Below are positions 36,149 through 49,996 of a stretch of 64,000 bases of DNA, piece by piece. Origin of the DNA: Aristolochia californica (Eukaryota > Streptophyta > Magnoliopsida > Piperales > Aristolochiaceae); contig JARWKL010000002.1 in the NCBI GenBank assembly GCA_029961685.1, positions 20,242,908 to 20,306,907 of the forward strand. Direction: 5' to 3'. Numbering within the stretch: the stretch's first letter is position 1; each line of letters starts with the position of its first letter. The notes beneath the pieces are model-generated. The model was not told where the DNA came from. It worked only from the letters and a program-made list of their open reading frames with translations, and did not search any database. The position numbers were made by a program, and so were the translations under genes.

Positions 36149-39100
36149 CTAACTGATCCTAACATGTTTTAAGTGTGGTGGATATGCATGCCGCAAACAT
36201 GTTGAGGATGCAAGTGACCTAATGATCCAAAAATTTCAAGTAGAAAAAGTTAAATTCTCTAGTTAATGTGTGGTGGGATATTTTACCAGAGCCAAACAAC
36301 CCACTTTTTACCTATCCTTTAAAATCACAGATACTTTTTGGAATTATCTCTCTCAGCATTTGTGCATTTCCATTTTGGAAGTTCAAATTTTTTTTTCAGA
36401 TCAAAACTTCAGTTTTCACTCTCCCATTTTTCTCGTAAACAAAAAAGATATATGGCAAATAGATCGCAACAAAATGAAAATTTTAGAGTTCGTGTGTGCA
36501 AAAAAATTTGAAACATGTAATAAATGTAAGTGAAGAAAATTATTTCATGCACTAAAAATGAACTCCAAAGTTTTGTTATCCATGTTTGGGTAATTCCACT
36601 AGTACAACCCCCTACTAATTGCTTGGTGGGATTTTATAGGAAAGAGACTTCTAAGTGATAACATGTTTTAAGTGTGGTGGACAGGCATGCCACAAACATG
36701 TTGAGGATGCAAGTGACCTAATGATCCAAAAATTTCAAGGAGTAGAAAAAATTAAATTCTCAAGTTAACGTGTGGTTGGATATTTTGCCTGAGCTAAACA
36801 ACCCACTTTTAGCCTATCCTTAAAAATCACCGATACTTTTTGGAATTATCTCTCTTAGCATTTGTGCATTTCCATTTTGGATTTTCAATTTTTTTTTTCA
36901 GATCCAAACTTGAGTTTTCACTCTCTTATTTTTCTTGTAAGCAAAAAAGATATAAGGCAAATAGATCCCTACAAAATGAAAATTTTAGAGTTCATGTGTG
37001 CACAAAAATTTGAAAACTATAATAAATTTAAGTGAAGAAATTATTTCACACACTAAAAATGAACTCCAAAGTTTTTTTTATCCATGTTTGAGAAATTCCA
37101 CAAGTACAACCCCCTAATAATAGCTTGGTGGGATTTTATAGGAAAGAGACTTCTAACTGATCCTAACATGTTATAAGTGTGGTGGATATGCAAGCCACAA
37201 ACATGTTGAGGATGCAAGTGACCTAATGATCGTAAAATTTCAAGGAGTAGAAAAAAATAAATTCTCAAGTTAACGTGTGGTTAGATATTTTACAAGAGCA
37301 AAACAACCCATTTTTTATGTATCCTTTAAAATCACAGATACTTTTTGGAATCATCACTCTCAGCATTTGTGCATTTCCATTTTGGATGTTCAATTTTTTT
37401 TTTCAGATCCAAATTTGAGTTTTCACACTCCCATTTTTCTCGTAAACAAAAAAGATATAAGGCAAATAGATCGCAACAAAATGAAAATTTTAGAGCTCAT
37501 GTGTGAAAAAAATTTGAAAAATATAATAAACGTAAGTGAAGAAAATTATTTCACGCACTAAAAAGGAACTCCAAAGTTTTGTTATCCATGTTTGGGAAAT
37601 TCCACTAGTACAACCCCCTAATAATAGCTTGGTGGGATTTTATAGGAAAGAGACTTCTAACTGATCCCAACATGTTTTAATTGTGGTGGATATGCATGCC
37701 ACAAACATGTTGAGGATGCAAGTGACCTAATGATCCAAAAATTTCAAGGAGTAGGAAAAATTAAATTCTCAAGTTAACGTGTGGTAGGATATTTTACCAC
37801 AGCCATAAAACCCACTTTTTGCCTATCCTTAAGAATCACAGATAGTTTTTGGAATTACCACTCTCAGCATTTGTGCATTTCCATTTTGGATGTTCAAATT
37901 TTTTTTTAGATCCAAACTTAAGTTTTCATCCTCCCATTTTTCTCGTAAACAAAAAAGATAAAAGGCAAATAGATCGCAACAAAATGAAAATTTAAGAGCT
38001 CATGTGTGTAAAAAAATTTGAAAACTATTATAAATTTAAGTGAAGAAAATTATTTCACGAACTAAAAATGAAGTCCAAAGTTTTGTTGTCCATGTTTGGG
38101 AAATTCCACTAGTACAACCCCCTAATTATAGCTTGGTGGGATTTTATAGGAAAGTGACTTCTAACTGATCTTAACATGTTTTAAGTGTGGTGGATATGCA
38201 TGCCACAAACATGTTAAGGATGCAAGTCACCTAATGATACAAAAATTTCAAGAAGTAGAAAAAATTAAATTCTCAAGTTAACGTGTGGTTGGATATTTTA
38301 CCAGAGCCAAACAACCTACTTTTTGCCTATCCTTAAAAATCACAGATACGTTTTGGAATTATCTCTTTCAGCCTTTGTGCATTTCCATTTTGGATGTTCA
38401 AATTTTTTTTCAGATTCAAAGTTGACTTTTCACTCTCCCTTTTTTGTCGTACACAAAAAAATAAAAGGCAAAAAGATCGCAACAAAATTAAAATTTTAGA
38501 ACTCATGTGTGTCAAAAAAATTGAAAACTGTAATAAATGTAGGTGAAGAAAATTATTCCACCCACTAAAAATGAACTCCAAAGTTATGTTATCCATGTTT
38601 GGGAAATTCCACAAGTACAACCCCCTAATAATAGCTAGGGGGGTTTTAAAGGAAAGAGTCTTCTAACTGATCCTAGTATATTTTAAGTGTGGTGGATATG
38701 CATACCACAAATATGTTGAGGATGCAAGTGACCTAATGATCCAAAAATTTCAAAGAGTACAAAAAGTTAAATTCTCAACTAAACGTGTGGCTGGATATTT
38801 TACCAGAGCCAAACAACCCACTTTTTGCCTATCCTTAAAAATCACAGATACATTTTGGAATTATCACTCTCAGCATTTGTGCATTTCCATTTTCGATGTT
38901 CAAATTTTTTTCAGATCTAAACTTGAGTTTTCACTCTCCCATTTTTCTCGTAAACAAAAAAGATATAAGGCAAAATAGATCGTAAAAAAATGACAATTTT
39001 AGAGTTCATGTGTGCAAAAAAAATGGAAAACTATAATAAATGTAAGTGAAGAAAATTATTTCACGAACTAAAAATGAACTCCAAAGTTTTGTTATCCACG

Positions 39101-42100
39101 TTTGGGAAATTCCACTAGTACAACCCCTAATAATAGCTTGGTGGAATTTATAGGAAAGAGACTTCTAACTGATCCTAACATGTTTTAAGTGCGTTGGATA
39201 TGGATGCCGCAAAAATGTTGAGGATGCAAGCAACCTAATAATCCTTAAATTTCAAGGAGTAGAAAAAATTAAATTCTCAAGTTAACGTATGGTTGGTAAT
39301 TTACCACAGCCAAACAACCCACTTTTTGCCTATCCTTAAAAATCACAGATACTTTTTGGAAGTATCACTCTCAGCATTTGTGCATTTCCATTTTGGATGT
39401 TCAATTTTTTTTTCAGATCCAAACTTGAGTTTTCACTCTCCCATTTTTCTCGTAAAAAAAAAAGATATAGGGCAAATAGATCGGAACAAAATGAAAATTG
39501 TAGAGTTCATGAGTGGGAAAAAATTTGAAAACTATTAATAAATTTAAGTGAAGAAAATTATTTCACGCACTAAAAATGAACTCAGATGTTTTGTTATCCA
39601 TGTTTGGGAAATTCCATTAGTACAACCCCTAATAATAGCTATGTGGGATTTTAGAGGAAAGAGACTTCTAACTGATCCTAACATGTTTTAAGTGTGGTAG
39701 ATATGCATGCCACAAACATGTTGAGGATGCAAGTGACCTAATGATCCTAAAATTTCAAGGAGTAGAAAAAATTAAATTCTCAAGTTAATTTGTGGTTGGA
39801 TATTTTACCAAAGCCAAACAACTCACTTTTTGCCTATTCTGAAAAATCACAGATACTTTTTGGAATTATCTCTCTTATCATTTTTGCATTTCCATTTTGG
39901 ATGTTCAAAATTTCTTTCAGATCCAAACTTGAGTTTTCACTCTCCCATTTTTCTTGTAAACAAAAAAGATATAAGGCAAAAAAAATCGTAACAAAATGAA
40001 AATTTTAGAGTTCATGTGTGCAAAAAAATTGAAAAGTATAATAAATGTAAGTGAAGAAAATTATTTCACGCACTAAAAATGAACTCCAAAATCTTTGTTA
40101 TCCATGTTTGGGAAATTCTACTAGTACAACCCCCTAATAATAGCTTGGTGGGATTTTATAGGAAAGAGACTTCTAACTAATCCTAACATGTTTTAAGTGT
40201 GGTGGATTTGCATGCCACAAACATGTTGAGGATGAAAGTGACCTAATGATCCAAAAATTTCAAGGAGTAGAAAAAATTAAATTCTCAAGTTAACGTGTGG
40301 TTGGATATTTTACCAGAGCCAAACAACCCACATTTTGCCTATCCTTTAAAATCACAGATACTTTTTGGAATTATCTCTCTCAGTATTTATGCATTTCCAT
40401 TTTGGATGTTCAAATTTTTTTTCAGATCCAAAATTGAGTTTTCACTCTCCCATTTTTCTTGTAAAAAAAAAAAGATGTAAGACAAATAGATCGCAACAAA
40501 ATGAAAATTTCAGAGTTCATGTGTGAAAAAAAATTTGAAAACTAAAATAAATGTATGTGAAGAAAATTATTTCACTCACTTAAAATGAACTGATAAGTTT
40601 TGTTATCCATGTTCGGAAAATTCCACTAGTACAACCCCCAAACAAAAACTTGGTGGGATTTTATAGCAAAGAGACTTCTAACTGATCCTAACCTATTTTA
40701 AGTGTGGTGGATAGGCATGCCACAAACATGTTGATGATGCAAGTGACGTAATGATCCAAAAATTTCAAGGAGTAGGAAAAATTATATTCTCAAGTTAACG
40801 TGTGGTTGGATATTTTACCTAAGCCAAAAAACCCACTTTTTGCCTTTCCTTAAAAATCACAGATACTTTTTGGAATTATCTCTCTCAGCATTTGTGCATT
40901 TCCATTTTTGATGTTCTAATTTTTTTTTCAGATCCAAACTTGAGTTTTCACTCTCCCATTTTTCTCGGAAACAAAAAAGATATCCGGCAAATAGATCGCA
41001 AGAAAATGAAAATTTTAGAGTGCAAGTGTGCAAAAAAATTTGAAAAATATAATAAAAGCAAGTGAAGAAAATTATTTCACGCACTAAAAACAAACTCCAA
41101 AGTTTTTTTATCCATGTTTGGGAAATTCCACAACTACAACCCACTAATAATAGCTTGGTGGGATTTTAGAGGAAAGAGACTTATAACTGATCCTAACATG
41201 TTTTAAGTGTGGTGGATATGCATGCCACAAACATGTTGTGGATGCAAGTTACCTATAGATCCTAAAATTTCAAGGAGTAGAAAAAATTAAATTCTTAAGT
41301 TAACGAGTGATTGGATATTTTACTATAGCCAAACAACCCACTTTTTGCCTATCCTTAAAAATCACAGATACTTTTTGGAATTATCTCTCTCACATTTTTA
41401 CATTTCCATTTTGGATTTTCAAATTTTTTTTTCAGATCCAAAGTTGAGTTTTCACTCTCCTATTTTCTCGTAAACAAAAAAGATATAAGGCAATTAGATC
41501 GCAACAAAATGAAAATTTTAGATTTCATGTGTGCAAAAAAATTTGAAAACTATAATAAATGTTAGTGAAGAAAATTATTTCACACACTAAAAATGAACTC
41601 CAAAGTTTTGTTATCCATGTTTGGGAAATTCCACTAGTACAACCCCCTTATAATAGCTTTGTGGGATTTTATAGGAAAGTGACTTCTAATTGATCCTAAC
41701 ATGTTTTAAGTGTGGTGGATATGCATGCCAGAAACATGTTGAGGATGCAAGTTACATAATGATCCAAAAATTTCAAAGAGTAGAAAAAATTAATTTCTCA
41801 AGTTAACGTGTGGTTGGATATTTTACCTGAGCCAAACAATCCACTTTTTGCCTATCCTTAAAAATCATAGATACTTTTTGGAATTATCTCTCCCAGCATT
41901 TTTGCTTTTCAATTTTGGATGTTCAAATTTTTTTTTTAGATCCAAACCTGAGTTTTCACTCTCCTATTTTTTTCGTAAACATAAAAGATTTAAGGCAAAT
42001 AGATCACAACAAAATGAAAATTTTAGAGTTCATGTGTGCAAAAAAATTTGAAAAATCCAAAGTTTTTTTAAACATGTTTGGGAAATTCCACTAGTACAAC

Positions 42101-42141
42101 CCCCAAATATTTGTTTGGTGGGTTTTATAGGAAAGAGACTT
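36149..42141 (-). repeat. Right-arm proximal monomers, regular 502-505 bp spacing
   Basis: Landmarks are 36149, 36651, 37153, 37657, 38161, 38663, 39165, 39668, 40173, 40678, 41183 and 41686, and the next is 42142. Spacings are 502-505 except the last (456). That short one comes from a loss of about 48 bp near 42053, where aaatttgaaaa runs into atccaaag. No clear HOR period was seen within this stretch. Some variants do recur about 4.29 kb further right: acctattttaag at 40692 and 44982, gaggatgaaagtgacc at 40227 and 44521. That is nine monomers once two deletions are allowed for. Confidence 0.85.
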
Positions 42142-45100
42142 TTAACTGATCCTAACATGTTTTAAGTGTTGTGGATATGCATGCCACAAACATGTTGAGG
42201 ATGAAAGTGACCTAATGATTCAAAAATTTCAAGGAGTAGAAAATATTAAATTCTCTAGTTAACGTGTGGTTGGATATTTTACATGAGCCAAACAACCCAC
42301 TTTTTGCCTATCTCTAAAAATCACAGATTCTTTTTGGAATTATCACTCTCAGCATTTTTGCATTTCCATTTTGGATGTTCAAATTTTGTTTTCAAATCCA
42401 AACTTGAGTTTTCACTCTCCCACTTTTCTCATAAACAAAAAAGTTATCAGACAAATAGATCGTAACAAAATGAAAATTTTAGAGTTCATGTGTGCAAAAA
42501 AATTAGAAAACTATAATAAATATAAGTGCAGAAAATTATTTCACGCACTAAAAATGAACTCCAAATTTTTGTTATCCATGTTCGGGAAATTCCACTAGTA
42601 CAACCCCTAATAACAGCTTGGTGGGAATTTATAGGAAAGAGACTTCTAACTGATCCTAACATTTTTAAGTGTGGTGGATATGCAAGCCACAAACATGTTG
42701 AGGATGCAAGTGACCTAATGATCCAAAAATTTTGAGTCGAAAAAATTAAATTCTCAAGTTAATGTGTAGCTGGAATTTTGAACCTTTTTGGGAATTTTGA
42801 ACATTTAGAGTTCATGTGTGCAAAAAATTTTGAAAATTATAATAAATGTATGTGAAGAAAATTATTTAACGAACTAAAAATGAACTCCGAAGTATTTGTT
42901 ATCCATCTTTGGGAAATTCCACTTTAGCTTGGTGGGATTTTATAGGAAAGAGACTTCTAACTGACCCTAACATGTTTTAAGTGTGGTGGATATGCATGCC
43001 ACAAATAAGTTGAGGATGCAAGTGACCTAATGATCCAAAATTTCGAGTACAAAAAATTAAATTTTCAAGATAACGTGTGGTTGGATATTTTACCAGAGCC
43101 AAACAACCAACTTTTTGCCTATCCTTAAAAATCATTGATACTTTTTGGAATTATCTCTCTCAGCATTTGTGCATTTCCATTTTGGATGTTCAAATTTTTT
43201 TTCATATCCAAACTTGAGTTTTCATTCTCCCTTTTTTCTCGTAACCAAAAAAGATATAAGGCAAACAGATCGCAACAAAATCAAAATTTTAGAGTTCACA
43301 TGTGCAAAAAAATTTGAAAACTATAATAAATGTAAGTGAAGAAAATTATTTCACGCTCTAAAAATGAACTCCAAAGGTTTTTTATCCATGTTTGGCAAAT
43401 TCCACAAGTACAACTCCCTAATAATAGCTTGGTGGGATTTTTTAGGAAATAGACTTCTAGCTGATCCAAACATGTTTTAAGTGTGGTGGATATCCATGCC
43501 ACAAACATGTTGATGATGCAAGTGACCTAATGATGTAAAAATTTGAAGGAGTAGAAAAAATTAAATTCTCAAGTTAACGTGCGGTTGAATATTTCACCAG
43601 AGCCAAACAACCCACTTTTTGCCTATCCTTCAAAATCACAGATACATTTTGGAATTATCTCTCTCAGCATTTGTGCATTTCCATTTAGGATGTTCAAATT
43701 TTTTTTCAGATCCAAACTTGAGTTTTCACTCTCCCATTTTTCTCGTAAAAAAAAAAAGATATAGGGCAAATAGATCGCAACAAAATGAAAATTTTAGAGT
43801 TCATGTGTGCAAAAAAATTTGAAAACTTTAATAAATGTAAGTGAAGAAAATTATTTCACGCACTAAAAATGAACTCGGAAGTTTTGTTATCCATGTTTTG
43901 GAAATTCCATTAGTACAACCCCCTAATAATAGCTTGGTGGAATTTTATAGGAAAGAGACTTCTAACTGATCCTAACATGTGTTAAGTGTGGTAGATATGC
44001 ATGCCTCAAACATGTCAAGGATGCAAGTGACCTTATGATCCTAAAATTTGAAGGAGCAGAAAAAATTAAATTCTCAAGTTAACGTGTGGTTGGATATTTT
44101 ACCAGAGCCAAACAACCCACTTTTTGCCTATCCTTAAAAATCACAGATAATTTTTGGAATTATCTCTCTCAGCATTTGTGCATTTCCATTTTGGATGTTC
44201 AAAATTTTTTTCAGATCCAAGCTTGAGTTTTCACTCTCCCATTTTTCTCGTAAACAAAAAAGATATAAGGCAAAAAAGATCAAAACAAAATGAAAATTTT
44301 AGAGTTAATGTGTGCAAAAAAATTTGAAAACTTTAATAAATGTAAGTGAAGAAAATTATTTCACGCACTAAAAATGAACTCCAAAGTTTTGTTATCCATG
44401 TTTGGGAAATTCGACTAGTACAACCCCCTAATAATAGCTTAGTGGGATTTTATAGGAAAGAGGCTTCTAACTGATGCTAACATGCTTTAAGTGTTGTGGA
44501 TATGCATGCCACAAACATGTTGAGGATGAAAGTGACCTAATGATCCAAAAATTTCAAGGAGTAGAAAAAATTAAATTCTCAAGTTAACATGTGGTTGGAT
44601 ATTTTACGAGAGCCAAACAACCCGCTTTTTGCCTATCCTAAAATCACATATACTTGTTGGAATTATTTATCTCATATTTGTGCATTTCCAGTTTGGATGT
44701 TCAAATTTATTTTCAGATCCAAAATAGAATTTTCACTCTCCCATTTTTCTCGTAAACAAAAAAGACATTAGATAAATAGATCGCAACAAAATGAAAATTT
44801 TAGAGTTCATGTGTGCAAAAAAATTTGAAAACTATAATAAATGTAAGTGAAGAAAATTATTTCACTCACTAAAAATGAACTCCAAAATTTTTATATCCAT
44901 GTTTGGAAAATTCCACTAGTACAACCCCCTAATAAAAACTTGGTGGGATTTTATAGGAAAGAGACTTCTAACTGATCCTAACCTATTTTAAGTGTGGTGG
45001 ATATGCATGCCACAAACATGTTGAGGATGCAAGTGACCTAATGATCATAAAATTTCAAGGAGTAGAAAAAATTAAATTCTCAAGTTAATGTGTGGATGAA

Positions 45101-48100
45101 TATTTTACCAAATCCAAAAAACCCACTTTTTGCCTATCCTTAAAAATCACAGATACTTTTTGGAATTTTCTCTCTCAACATTTGTGCATTTCCATTTTGG
45201 ATGTTCTAATTTTTTTTTCAGATCCAAACTTGAGTTTTCATTCTCCCATTTTTCTCGTAAACAAAAAAGATATAAGGCAAATAGATCGCAATAAAATGAA
45301 AATTTTAGAGTTCATGTGTGCAAAAAAATTTGAAAAGTATAATAAATGTAAGTGAAGAAAATTATATCACGCACTAAAAATGAACTCCAAAGTTTGGTTA
45401 TCCATGTTTGGGAAATTCCACTAGTACAACCCCCTAATAATAGCTTGGTGGGAGGAAAGAAACTTCTAACTGATCGTAATATGTTTTAAGTGTGGTGGAT
45501 ATGCATTCCACAAGCATGTTGAGGATGCAAGTGACCTAATGATCCTAAAATTTCAAGGAGTAGAAAAAATTAAATTCTTTAGTTAACGTGTGGTTGGATA
45601 TTTTACCATAGCCAAACAACCCAATTTTTGGCCACCCTTAAAAATCACAGATACTTTTTGGAATTATCTCTCTCTGCATTTGTGCCTTTCCATTTTGGAT
45701 GTTCAAAATTTTTTTTTCGGATCCAAACATGAGTTTTCATTCTGCCATTTTTCTCGTAAACAAAAAAGATGTATGGGAAATAGATCGCAAACAAAATGGA
45801 AATTTAGGAGTTCATGTGGGCAAAAAAATTTGCAAAATACAATAAATGTAAGAGAAGAAAATTATTTCACGCACTAAAAACGAAATCCAAAGTTTTGTTA
45901 TCCATGTTTGGGAAATTCCACTAGTACAACCCCCGAATAATAGCTTGGTGGGATTTTAAAGCAAAGAGACTTCTAATTGATCCTAACATGTTTTAAGTGT
46001 GGTGGATACGCATGCCACAAACATGTAGAGGATGCAAGTGACCTAAATATCCAAAAATTTCAAGTAGTAGAAAAAATTAAATTCTCAAGTAAGCGTGTGG
46101 TTGGATATTTTACAAGAGCCAAACAACCCACTTTTTGCCAATCCTTAAAAATCAGAGATACTTTATGGAATTATCTCTCTCAGCCTTTTTACATATCCAA
46201 TTTGGATGTTCAAATTTTTTTTCAGATCAAAACTTGAGTTTTCAATCTCCCACTTTTCTCGTAAACAAAAATGATATCAGACAAATAGATCGTAACAACA
46301 TCAAAATTATAGAGTTCATGTGTGCAAAAAAATTAGGAAACTATAATAAATATAAGTGAAAAAAATTATTTCACGCACTAAAAATGAACTCCAAAGTTTT
46401 ATTATCCATGTTTGGGAAATTCCACTAGTACAACTCCCTAATAATAGCTTGGTGGGATTTTATACGAAAGAGACTTCTAACTGATCCTAACATGTTTTAA
46501 GTGTGGTGGATATGCATGCCACAAACATGTTGAGGATGCAAATGACCTAATGATCCAAAAATTTGAGTAGAAAAAATTAAATTCTCAAGTTAACGTGTAC
46601 CTGGAAATTTCATCAGATCCAAACAACCCACTTTTTGTCTATCCTAAAAAATCACAGATACCTTTTGAAACTATCTCTCTCAGTATTTGTGCATTTCCCT
46701 TTTGGATGTTCAAATTTTTTTGCAGATCCAAACTTGAGTTTTCAATCACCCATTTTTCTCATAAACAAAAAAGATATAAGGGAAAAAAGATCACAACAAA
46801 ATGAAAATTTTAGAGTTCATGACTTAAAAAAAATTGAAAACTATAATAATTGTATGTAAAGAAAATTATTTCACGAACTAAAAATAAACTCCAAAATTTT
46901 TTTATCCATGTTTGTGAAATTCCATTAGTACAACCCCATAATAATAGCTTGGTTGGATTTTATAGGAAAGAGACTTCTAACAGATCCTAACATGTTTTAA
47001 GTGTGGTGGATATGCATGCCACAAATAAGTTCAGGAAGCAAGTGACCTAATGATCCAAAATTTCGAGTAGAAAAAATTAAATTCTCAAGTTAACGTGTGG
47101 TAGGATATTTTACTAGAGCCAAACAACCCACTTTTTGCCTATCCTTAAAAATCATAGATACTTTTTGGAATTATCTCTCTCAGCATTTGTGCATTTCCAT
47201 TTTGGATGTTCAAATTTTTTTTCACATCCAAACTTGAGTTTTCACTCTCCCTTTTTTCTCGTAACCAAAAAACAATATAAGGCAAATAGATCGCAACAAA
47301 ATTAAAATTTTAGTGTTCACGTGCGCAAAAAAATTTGGAAACAATAATAAATGTACGTGAAAAAAATTATTTCACACTTTAAAACTGAACTCAAAAGTTT
47401 TGTTATCCATGTTTGGGAAATTCCACAAGTTCAACCCCCTAATAATAGCTTGGTGGGATTTTTTAGGAAAGAGACTTCTAACTGATCCTAACATGTTTTA
47501 AGTGTGGAGGATATGCATGCCACAAACATGTTGATGATGCAAGTGACCTAATGATCTAAAAGTTTCAAGGAGTAGAAAAAATTAAATTCTCAAGTTTAAT
47601 GTGTGGTTGAATATTTCACCAGAGAGAAACAACCCACTTTTTGCCTATCCTTAAAAATCACAGATACATTTTGGAATTATCTCTCTCAGCATTTGTGCAT
47701 TTCCATTTTGTATGTTCAAATTTTTTTTCAGATCCAAACTTGAGTTTTCACTCTCCCTTTTTTCTCGTAAATAAAAATGATATAAGGCAAAATAGATCGC
47801 AACAAAAATAAAATTTTAGAGTTCATGTGGGAAAAAAATTTGAAAACTATAATAAATGTAAGTAAAGAAAATTATTTCACGCACTAAAACTGAACTCCAA
47901 AGTTTTGTTATCCATGTTTGGAAAATTCCACTAGTGCAACCTCCTAATAATAGCTTTGTTGGATTTTATAGGAAAGAGACTTCTAACTGATCCTAGCATG
48001 TTTTAAGTGTGGTGGATATGCATGCCACAAACATGTTGAGGATTGAAGTGACCTAATGATCCAAAAATTTCAAGGTGTAGAAAAAATTAAATTCTCAAGT

Positions 48101-49996
48101 TAACGTGTGGTTGGATATTTCACCAGAGCCAAACAACCCACTTTTTGCCTATCCTTAAAAATCATATATACCTTTTGAAATTGCCTCTCTCAGCATTTGT
48201 GCATTTCCATTTTGGATGTTTAATTTTTTTTTTCAGATCCAAACTTGAGTTTTCTTTCTCCCATTTTTCTCGTTAACAAAAAAGATATAAGGCATATAGA
48301 TCGCAACAAAATGAAAATTTTAGAGTTCATATGTGCAAAAAAATTTGAAAACTATAATAAATGTAAGTGAAGAAAATTATTTCACGCACTAAAAATTAAC
48401 TCCAAAGTTTTGTTATCCATGTTTGGGACATTCCACTAGTACCACACCCTAGTAACAGCTTGGTGGGATTTTACGGGAAAGAGACTTCTAACTGATCCTA
48501 ACATGTTTTAAGTGTGGTGGATATGCAAGCCAAAAAGATGTTGAGGATGCAAGTGACCTAATGATCCAAAAATTTGAAGGGGTAGAAAAAATTAAATTCT
48601 CAAGTTAACGTGTGGTTGGATATTTCACCGGAGCCAAACAACCCACTTTTGGCCAATCCTTAAAAATCACAGATACTTTTTGGAAATTTCTTTCTTAGCA
48701 TTTGTGGATTTCCATTTTGGATGTTCAAATTTTTTTTGTCAAATCCAAACTTGAGTTTTCACTCTCCCTTTTTTCTCGTAAAAAAAATATAAGGCAAAAT
48801 AGGACGCAACTAAATTAAAATTTTAGAGTTCATGTGTGCAAAAAAATTTGAAAACTAAAATAAATGTAAGTGAAGAAAATTATTTCACGCACTAAAAATG
48901 AACTCCAAAGTTTAGTTATCCATGTTCTGTAAATTCCACTAGTACAACCCCCTAATAATAGCTTTGTGGGATTTTATAGGAAAGAGACTTCTAACTGATC
49001 CTAACAAGTTTTAAGTGTGGTGGATATGCATGCGACAAACATTATTAGGATGCATGTGACCTAATGATCCAAAAATTTCAAGGAGTAGAAAAAATAAAAT
49101 TGTCGTGTTAAAATGTAGTTGGACATTTCACCAGAGCCAAGGAACCCACTTTTTGGCTATCCTTAAAAATCACATATACATTTTGGAATTATCTCTCTCA
49201 GCATTTGTGCATTTCCATTTTGGATGTTCAAATTTTTTTTCAGATCCAAACTTGAGTTTTCACACTCCCTTTTTTCTCGTAAAAAAAAATATATAAGGAT
49301 AAAAAGGTCGCAACAAAATTAAAATTTTAGAGTTCATGTGTGCAAAAAAAATTGATAACTATAATTAATGTAAGGGACGAAAAATATTTCACGCACTAAA
49401 AATGAACTCCAAAGTTTTGTTATCCATGTTTGGGAAATTCAACTAGTACAACCCCCTAATAATAGATTCGTGGAATTTTATAGGAAATTGATTTCTAACT
49501 GATCCTAACATGTTTTATGTGTGGTGGATATGCATGCCACAAACATGTTGAGGATGCAAGTGACCTTATATTCCAAAAATTTGAAGGAGTACAAAAAATT
49601 AAATTCTCAAGTTAACAAGTGGTTGGATATTTGACCAGAGCCAAACAAACCACTTTTTGCCTATCCTTAAAAATCACACATACTTTTTGGAATTATCACT
49701 CTCAGCATTTGTGCATTTCCATTTTGGATGTTCAAATTTTTTCTTCAGATCCAAACTTGAGTTTTCATTCTCCCATTTTTCATGTAAACAAAAAGATATA
49801 AGGCAAAAGATCGCAACAAAATGAAAATTTTAGAGTTCATGTGTGCAAAAAAAGAAAAAAACTATAATAAATGTAAGAGAAGAAAATTATTTCACGCACT
49901 AAAAATGAACACTAGAGTTCTGTTATCACTGTTTGGGAAATTCCACTAGTACAACCCCTAATAATAGCTTGGTGGGATTTTATAGGAAAGAGACTT
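42142..49996 (-). repeat. Eight-monomer higher-order repeat (~4.02 kb), two copies
   Basis: Copy 1 is 42142-45972 and copy 2 is 45973-49996. Shared private variants are tatcagacaaatagatcg (about 42446 and 46274), the short tttgagt spacer with aattaaattctcaag plus an altered ctggaa box (about 42730-42775 and 46563-46605), ccacaaataagtt with aatttcgagta (about 43000-43050 and 47020-47070), gttgatgatgcaag (about 43509 and 47530), and gttgaatatttcaccagag (43584 and 47605). Offsets are 3830 before, and 4019-4021 after, the 193-bp-shorter monomer at 42646-42956. Support is strong over the first four to five monomers and weaker over the rest. Confidence 0.78.
42646..42956 (-). repeat. Rearranged short monomer (311 bp)
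   Basis: This is the shortest landmark spacing in the window. The stretch after gtgtagctggaattttg is rearranged. The word ggaattttgaac occurs twice (42772-42783 and 42791-42802), with ctttttgg between them, and the sequence then enters the atttagagttcatg box. The interval usually found here, from the ccagagcc box through the ctctcccatttttc box, is missing. A second loss of about 17 bp lies near 42923, where attccact joins to ttagcttgg. The duplicated word suggests slippage during the deletion. Confidence 0.85.
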
